A DNA stretch of 64,000 bases from Ferrovibrio sp. (GTDB taxonomy: Bacteria > Pseudomonadota > Alphaproteobacteria > Ferrovibrionales > Ferrovibrionaceae): positions 62,001-126,000 of the forward strand of contig NZ_JAHBYG010000005.1 of NCBI RefSeq assembly GCF_019636075.1, given 5' to 3'. The stretch's first letter is position 1, and each line of letters begins with the position of its first letter. Below, in pieces: positions 59,486-64,000 of the stretch. The notes under the pieces were generated by a model. That model made no database searches and was not told the origin of the DNA. It worked only from the letters and a program-made list of their open reading frames with translations. Made by a program: the position numbers and the translations under genes.

Positions 59486-60295
59486 ATGCCAGCCCGAAGC
59501 AGTCGCCCACCCAATGCCATCGCTCTGCGCGATGCCGCCGTAACCTTCGCAACAGATGCCGGCCTGTTCACCGCCTGCCAGAATATCAATCTGGATATCG
59601 AAACCGGCAGCTTTGTAGTGCTGATCGGGCCATCGGGCTGCGGTAAATCCACCTTGTTACGCTTGGTAGCCGACCTGCTGCCCTGCGCCGCAGGCACGGC
59701 AGAGGTGAATGGCGCCCCACCCGAGGCCGCCCGCAAGGCCCGCGCAGTGTCTTTCGTGTTTCAGGATTCCACCCTGCTGCCTTGGCGTAGCGTGATGGAC
59801 AACATCTCGCTCCCCCTGCAAGTGGGGCGCTGGGCTGCGCTGGGTCGGGGCCATCGCCCGGTGAAGGAATTGCTGGAACTGGTGCGCATGAGCGGGCGTG
59901 AAGCCGCCATGCCGCACGAACTGTCTGGCGGCATGCGCCAGCGCGTGGCGATTGCCCGCGCATTGGTAACCCAGCCCGATATCCTGCTGATGGACGAACC
60001 TTTCGCTGCGCTGGATGAAATCACCCGGGAAAGCCTGAATGAGGAAGTGTTGCGCATCTGGCGGGAAACCGGCACCACGGTGGTATTCGTAACCCATAGC
60101 CTGGAAGAAGCAGCCTATCTTGGCCAGCGTGTGGTGGTGATGGCTGCCAATCCGGGCCGGATCGCCGATATCATAGATCTGCGCCAGGCCAAACCAGACA
60201 ACCGCATCGACCGCAGCAGCCAGGCGTTTTTTGAAATCACCACCGGCCTGCGACGCGTGCTGGAAAAAGCCTATCGCGGGGAGATTGCCGCATGA
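59486..60295 (+). CDS. ABC transporter ATP-binding protein, NitT/TauT family
   Basis: About 269 residues from ATG 59486 (ATG 59453 is an alternative). Walker A is IGPSGCGKSTLLRLVADLLP; the Q-loop is VFQDSTLLPW; the signature LSGGMRQRVAIARALVTQPD; Walker B LLMDEPFAALDEI; switch VVFVTHSLEEAAYL. It overlaps the permease gene by 4 bp. The probable binding protein is at 62227-63273, with a nucleoside hydrolase gene on the opposite strand between them. Confidence 0.9.
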   Translation: MPARSSRPPNAIALRDAAVTFATDAGLFTACQNINLDIETGSFVVLIGPSGCGKSTLLRLVADLLPCAAGTAEVNGAPPEAARKARAVSFVFQDSTLLPWRSVMDNISLPLQVGRWAALGRGHRPVKELLELVRMSGREAAMPHELSGGMRQRVAIARALVTQPDILLMDEPFAALDEITRESLNEEVLRIWRETGTTVVFVTHSLEEAAYLGQRVVVMAANPGRIADIIDLRQAKPDNRIDRSSQAFFEITTGLRRVLEKAYRGEIAA

Positions 60296-61056
60296 GCATG
60301 TTGAAACCGCTGCCCCGCAAGCGCAACCTCACCTGGCTATGGCCACTGGCCGGCGGCCTGTCGTTGCTGCTGTTGTGGTCTGGCATCATCGTGCTGGGCG
60401 AAGTGCGGCCCTTCATTGCGCCGGCTCCCTGGGATGTAGCCGCGGAAATCTGGAAAAACCGCGTGCTGCTGGCACAGAATTTCTGGCCCACGCTGTTGGA
60501 AGCCGTGGCCGGCTTCATCTGCGGCAATCTTGCCGCCATCAGCGTGGCGGTGATCTTCGTGCATTTCCATACGGTGCAGAAGATGTATCTGCCGATCGCG
60601 GTGTTGTTCAACACCATACCGGTCATTGCGCTGGCGCCGATCCTGATTCTGATTTTCGGGATCAACATAACCCCGAAAATCATCATCGCTTCGCTGGTCT
60701 GCTTCTTCCCCACCCTGGTGAATATGATCCGTGGCCTGGAAGCCTATACCAGCAGCGAAATGGAGCTGATGCGCGTGATGTCTGCCAGCCGCCTGGAAAT
60801 CTTCCTGCGCCTGCGGTTGCCGCGCTCGCTGCCCTTTCTGTTTTCAGCGCTGCGGATTTCGTGCACTAGCTGCGTGATCGGTGCCATCGTCGGCGAATGG
60901 ATCGGCTCCACCATGGGCATCGGCTCGCTGATCATTCAGGCCACCTTCAACTATCGGTCCGGCCTGCTTTACGCAGCAATCTGCATGTCTTCCGCCCTGG
61001 CCCTGAGCCTGTTTGCCATCGTTATCGCATCGGAAAAGAAATTCCTGCGCTGGTAG
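60292..61056 (+). CDS. ABC transporter permease, NitT/TauT (RibX/ThiX-like) family
   Basis: A 254-residue inner-membrane protein with about six hydrophobic segments. FIAPAPWDVAAEIWKNRVLL and the EAA-like loop MSASRLEIFLRLRLPRSLPF are present. Translationally coupled to the ATPase. Related systems import pyrimidine precursors of thiamine or riboflavin, so uptake of a pyrimidine or nucleobase would be consistent with the surrounding genes, though unproven. Confidence 0.9.
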   Translation: MSMLKPLPRKRNLTWLWPLAGGLSLLLLWSGIIVLGEVRPFIAPAPWDVAAEIWKNRVLLAQNFWPTLLEAVAGFICGNLAAISVAVIFVHFHTVQKMYLPIAVLFNTIPVIALAPILILIFGINITPKIIIASLVCFFPTLVNMIRGLEAYTSSEMELMRVMSASRLEIFLRLRLPRSLPFLFSALRISCTSCVIGAIVGEWIGSTMGIGSLIIQATFNYRSGLLYAAICMSSALALSLFAIVIASEKKFLRW

Positions 61057-61057
61057 G

Positions 61058-61981
61058 TCAATAGCGCGCCAGATAGGTCAACATCAGGTCGAAGAAGGCA
61101 GCCGGATCGGTCTTGGTGATCACCCGGGTGTTGGTTTGATAACCAGCGGCAAGCTGCGGCGGTGTCCAGCGCGCCACGGTGAGGCCCCGTGTTGTGGGTG
61201 AAGTATATTCCACCGAAACATGGGCCTCCACGCCATCAAACAAGCCAGGTTCGATCAGATAAGCCGTGGCCACCACATCATGCAGGCGCGGATCCATCGA
61301 GGCATAAGTGCGCAGCATATCCGCCAGCGCTTTCGGGGCCGGACCAGTCAGCGCATCCAGCCGTTGGAAGATGCCGGGATTCACTTCGGCCTGATAAGTG
61401 ATATCCAGGCCGAACATGGTTTGCGGAATGCCAGCCGACAGTACGATATGGGCGGCATGGGGATCGGAATAGAAATTGAATTCCGACACGCGATACATAG
61501 CCATGCGGAAGGCTGCGCCGCCCATGAAAACCAGTTCGCGGATGCGCGGCACGATACGTGGCTCCATCACAATGGCCAGAGCTAGATTCGTCATCGGCCC
61601 GATGCAGCAAAGCGTCACGGTTTTTTCCGGCTCGCGCATCACGGTGTCGATGATGAATTGCACGGCATGGCCATCGCGCAACGGCGCCTTGGGCTCCGGA
61701 AGGCTCACATCACCCAAGCCATCCTTGCCATGCACATCCACGGGCTCGCCCTCTGCCCACATGATCGGCCGCGCGCAGCCGGCATAGACCGGTATCTCCG
61801 GCCGCCCGGCCAAAGCACAAAGCCGGCGGGCGTTATAGGCAGTCTGATCCAGCGGCCGGTTACCAGCCACGCAGGTAACGCCCAGCATCTCGATTTTTTC
61901 CGGTGCCGCAAAAGCGAGCATCATGGCGAAAGCATCATCAACGCCGGGGTCGCAATCGAGAATCAAACGATGAGGAGGCAT
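61058..61981 (-). CDS. Nucleoside hydrolase (inosine-uridine preferring family)
   Basis: A 307-residue N-ribosyl hydrolase. The calcium-site motif LILDCDPGVDDAFAMMLAFA is at the N-terminus. VTLCCIGPMTNLALAI, RELVFMGGAAF, EFNFYSDPHAAHIVLSAGIP and HDVVATAYLIEP follow, matching the family's active-site order. It splits a nucleoside into base and ribose. It is convergent with the permease (1 bp between stops) and divergent from the binding-protein gene, and fits a nucleoside/base salvage locus. Confidence 0.92.
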   Translation of the reverse strand: MPPHRLILDCDPGVDDAFAMMLAFAAPEKIEMLGVTCVAGNRPLDQTAYNARRLCALAGRPEIPVYAGCARPIMWAEGEPVDVHGKDGLGDVSLPEPKAPLRDGHAVQFIIDTVMREPEKTVTLCCIGPMTNLALAIVMEPRIVPRIRELVFMGGAAFRMAMYRVSEFNFYSDPHAAHIVLSAGIPQTMFGLDITYQAEVNPGIFQRLDALTGPAPKALADMLRTYASMDPRLHDVVATAYLIEPGLFDGVEAHVSVEYTSPTTRGLTVARWTPPQLAAGYQTNTRVITKTDPAAFFDLMLTYLARY

Positions 61982-62177
61982 GATATTTCCACTTTTAAGA
62001 ATGGCCCGGCAAAGATCGGGACAGATGACACGTTAAAGGTAGCATGACCGGCGGCACGGTCGCACAGCGCTGCCGCATTTCTATGCAGCGATCAACGCGG
62101 ATGAAGCCGCGCGGAACATGCATCGAAACGCGCGGATGTTTGACTCGTTCCTGACGAAACACAATACTCGATTCACA

Positions 62178-62193
62178 TTCGCAAGCATGCGAA
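62178..62193. promoter_or_regulatory. Inverted repeat in the nucleoside hydrolase / binding-protein divergent region
   Basis: TTCGCA-AGCA-TGCGAA, six-base perfect arms around a four-base centre, 33 bp before the binding-protein ATG. The 245-bp region between the two divergent genes should hold both promoters. It may be an operator, perhaps for the XRE regulator at 54632; no second copy was found. Confidence 0.35.
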
Positions 62194-62226
62194 CCAAATG
62201 AACATCCCCCTCCCGGAGCATTCCCC

Positions 62227-63273
62227 ATGTTCACCTCCTCCATGAAACGCCGCGACTTTCTCAAGCGCAGCGCCCTCACCGGCGCGGCCATCGGCCTGGG
62301 CGGCAGCCTGCCTTTCGTCACCCTGTCGCGCGCTTCGGCAGCCGGCGACGAAGCCGAGCTTAAAATCCAGATCGACTGGCTGGTTTCCAACAGCCAGGTG
62401 GGCGATGTGGTGGCAGTGCAGAAGAAGTTCTATGAGGAACAAGGCCTGAAAGTGACCATCATCCCGGGCGGTCCGAATTCGCAGACCGCGCCTTCGGTCT
62501 TGTCGGGCCAAGCCCTGTTGGGTGAATTCTCCGGCCTGGGCCAGGCCATGGTGGCCAGCGGCAACGGCCTGCCGGTGCAGGTTTTCGCCTGCGGCTATCA
62601 GACCAGCCCGTTCGGTTTCATCTCGATGCCGAAAAGCCCGATCCGCAAGCCGCAGGATATGATCGGCAAGAAGATCGCCATTCAGCCCACCGGCCGCTTC
62701 GTGATGGACCTGATCTTCATGAAAAACAAGATCGATCCGGCCTCGGTCACCGTGATCAATGCCGGCTCTGACGTAACCCCGCTGCTGGCCGGCCAGGTGG
62801 ATTGCGTCACCATGTTCATCACCAACGCCAATGCGCTGGCAACGCTTGGCCCGGATTACGTCACCATGACCCAGCATGATGCCGGCGTGCCGTCTTACGC
62901 CAATGCCTATTTCTCGTCGAAGGAGACGATTCAGAAGCATCACAGCATCATCACCCGCTTCCTGAACGCCACTGCCAAGGGCTGGGCCTGGACTCACGAC
63001 AATCCTGAGGAAGCAGCCGGCATTCTGGCGAAGGCATATCCCAATCTGGATGCCGCCCAGGAAAAGGCCACCATGAACAAGATCATGCAGGTGGCCTTCA
63101 ACGCCGATACCAAAGCCGATGGCTGGGGCACCATCTCGACCGAGCGCGTGGCGGAGATGATCGAGCTGTACAAGGCCGGCAAGCGCTTCGACAAGATCGT
63201 GCCGAAGGTGGAAGATGTGGTGACCTTCGATTTCCTGAAGGCCACTGCCGCCGCCCGCCCGAAATTTGGCTGA
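62227..63273 (+). CDS. ABC transporter substrate-binding protein, THI5/NMT1-like, Tat signal
   Basis: A 348-residue periplasmic protein. The N-terminus MKRRDFLKRSALTGAAIGLG is a Tat-type signal with RR and a hydrophobic core, cleaved near ASAAGD. Then KIQIDWLVSNSQVGDVVAVQ and the FYEEQGLKVTIIPGGPNSQT segment place it with ThiY/NMT1-like binding proteins. GGAG eight bases before the ATG at 62227 supports the start. Its stop is four bases from the phosphoribosyltransferase start, tying uptake to salvage of a base. Confidence 0.9.
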   Translation: MFTSSMKRRDFLKRSALTGAAIGLGGSLPFVTLSRASAAGDEAELKIQIDWLVSNSQVGDVVAVQKKFYEEQGLKVTIIPGGPNSQTAPSVLSGQALLGEFSGLGQAMVASGNGLPVQVFACGYQTSPFGFISMPKSPIRKPQDMIGKKIAIQPTGRFVMDLIFMKNKIDPASVTVINAGSDVTPLLAGQVDCVTMFITNANALATLGPDYVTMTQHDAGVPSYANAYFSSKETIQKHHSIITRFLNATAKGWAWTHDNPEEAAGILAKAYPNLDAAQEKATMNKIMQVAFNADTKADGWGTISTERVAEMIELYKAGKRFDKIVPKVEDVVTFDFLKATAAARPKFG

Positions 63274-63277
63274 GCAT

Positions 63278-63913
63278 ATGAGCGAACAATCCGCCTTGCG
63301 GGTGTTCGGCCATCATCGCGTGGATATCGCTGGCTTGGGAATAGATCTGCCGATCATCGGCATTTCACCCGAGCTGGCGATTTCCCTGCTGATGGTGATC
63401 GATATGGGCGTGCGTTTCGGCGAGCATATCGGTGCGGAATTGGCCAAACGCGCGGCTATGCTTAAGCCGGATATCGTGGTGGGCGCCGCCACGCTGGGCA
63501 TACCCGTGGCGATTGAGGTTTCACGCCATCTGGGCCTGGATCAATATGTGATCCTGCAAAAATCCCCCAAGATTCATCTGAAGGATGCCATCGTGAAGAT
63601 GGTGCAATCGGTCACCTCATCGGGCCAGCAGAAGTTGTTGCTGGATCGCCGTGCCTTGCCGCTGCTGCAGGGCAGGCGCGTGCTGGTGGTGGATGACGTG
63701 GTGGCCACCGGTTCGAGCCTGGCCGCCACGCTGGATCTGGTGCGCGAAGCCGGCGGGGAAGTGGTGGGCGCCGGCGTCATCCTCACCGAAGGTCATGCGT
63801 GGCGCGCAGCGTTGGGCAAGGATGCCGGATTGGTGATCGGCCTGGGCCATATCCCGCAATTCCGCATCACAGATAGTGGCGTGCAGGTTATCCCGGAAAC
63901 CCAGGCGCATTAA
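63278..63913 (+). CDS. Phosphoribosyltransferase family protein (adenine/xanthine PRTase-like)
   Basis: A 211-residue type I PRTase. The PRPP loop is RVLVVDDVVATGSSLAATLD near residue 140, with VVGAATLGIPVAIEVSRHLG and YVILQKSPKIHL before it, similar to Apt/Xpt proteins. It converts a free base to a nucleotide. ATG 63278 is chosen; a TTG at 63266 lies inside the previous gene. It is co-transcribed with the binding-protein gene, so the transported ligand may be its base substrate. Confidence 0.87.
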   Translation: MSEQSALRVFGHHRVDIAGLGIDLPIIGISPELAISLLMVIDMGVRFGEHIGAELAKRAAMLKPDIVVGAATLGIPVAIEVSRHLGLDQYVILQKSPKIHLKDAIVKMVQSVTSSGQQKLLLDRRALPLLQGRRVLVVDDVVATGSSLAATLDLVREAGGEVVGAGVILTEGHAWRAALGKDAGLVIGLGHIPQFRITDSGVQVIPETQAH

Positions 63914-63923
63914 AGCCGGCAGA

Positions 63924-64000
63924 TCAATGCTTTCGATCGGGCTTTTCCAGCGCGAGGAAATGCTCCACCAGCGGCTTATCGGGGCCGGCATGCAGGGCCA
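63924..64000 (-). CDS. 3' end of an unidentified convergent gene, truncated by window edge
   Basis: Minus-strand frame open from the window edge, ending at a TGA ten bases beyond the phosphoribosyltransferase stop. The visible tail includes HAGPDKPLVEHFLALEKPDR. Codon choice looks normal for this window, but 25 codons are too few to name a family. Confidence 0.45.
   Translation of the reverse strand, partial: ALHAGPDKPLVEHFLALEKPDRKH

Noticed and set aside
1..64000. tRNA genes, CRISPR arrays, insertion sequences, attachment sites, prophage genes
   Set aside because: I saw no repeat-spacer pattern, transposase, integrase or tRNA-like cloverleaf on reading; a dedicated tRNA or repeat scan was not possible.

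Overview
The window looks like a catabolic, accessory-rich segment of an alphaproteobacterial chromosome or large replicon. Reasons are the fairly high GC content, the abundance of xanthine-dehydrogenase-family hydroxylases, NitT/TauT-type ABC transporters, a TRAP transporter and GntR regulators, and an orotate phosphoribosyltransferase with the VEDLTTD-type loop. The assignment is inferred; no rRNA or other phylogenetic marker is present. I saw no tRNA, CRISPR array, insertion sequence or integrase.

Layout. 1-4507 (+): 3' part of a molybdenum hydroxylase large subunit, a MoaD/ThiS-like protein and the F420 genes cofE, cofD and cofC. 4504-5307 (-): two tandem VOC proteins. 5393-9776 (-): an operon of a TcuA-like flavoprotein, Rieske dioxygenase alpha and beta subunits and an ABC substrate-binding protein, closed by a terminator. 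9777-10218: the only gene-free stretch over 300 bp. 10219-22887 (-): an eleven-gene operon with two complete three-subunit molybdenum hydroxylases, an acyl-CoA ligase, a quinone-oxidoreductase-like dehydrogenase, a tiny AtzG-like gene with its amidase, and a dihydroxyphthalate-decarboxylase-like protein. 23155-30402 (+), divergent: a GntR/UTRA regulator, an amidase, a NicX-like (2,5-dihydroxypyridine dioxygenase superfamily) metalloenzyme, a Rieske oxygenase, an ABC ATPase and permease without a binding protein, a monooxygenase-fold protein and a nicotinamidase-like hydrolase.

30399-39741 (-): a nine-gene operon (enolase superfamily, sugar-isomerase-like, complete ABC transporter, DapA-family aldolase, GNAT, NAD-dependent epimerase, amidase) downstream of a TetR gene, with near-identical palindromes at both promoters. 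40799-43250 (+): GntR/FCD regulator, PuuE-like deacetylase, CoxG-like protein. 43267-46063: D-2-hydroxyacid dehydrogenase (-), PLP D-cysteine desulfhydrase/cysteate lyase-like enzyme (+) and Asp/Glu racemase (+). 46055-53064 (-): KstD-like flavoprotein, three SDRs and a TRAP transporter. 53213-54589 (+): GntR and GST, ended by a terminator.

54632-63913: a pyrimidine-related locus with XRE regulator, PyrE, M20 carbamoylase-type hydrolase, PyrD class 1B and PyrK (-), flanked by an ABC transporter, nucleoside hydrolase and phosphoribosyltransferase. It looks more like scavenging or catabolism of orotate or pyrimidines than ordinary de novo synthesis.

The strongest candidate for an undescribed system is the divergent pair of operons at 10219-30402 plus the unit at 5393-9776. 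Together they hold ring hydroxylation, Rieske oxygenation, NicX-type ring cleavage, amide hydrolysis and uptake. Both promoter regions of this block carry a TGTATACA palindrome, and two copies of its GTATAC core lie before the GntR/FCD gene at 40799.
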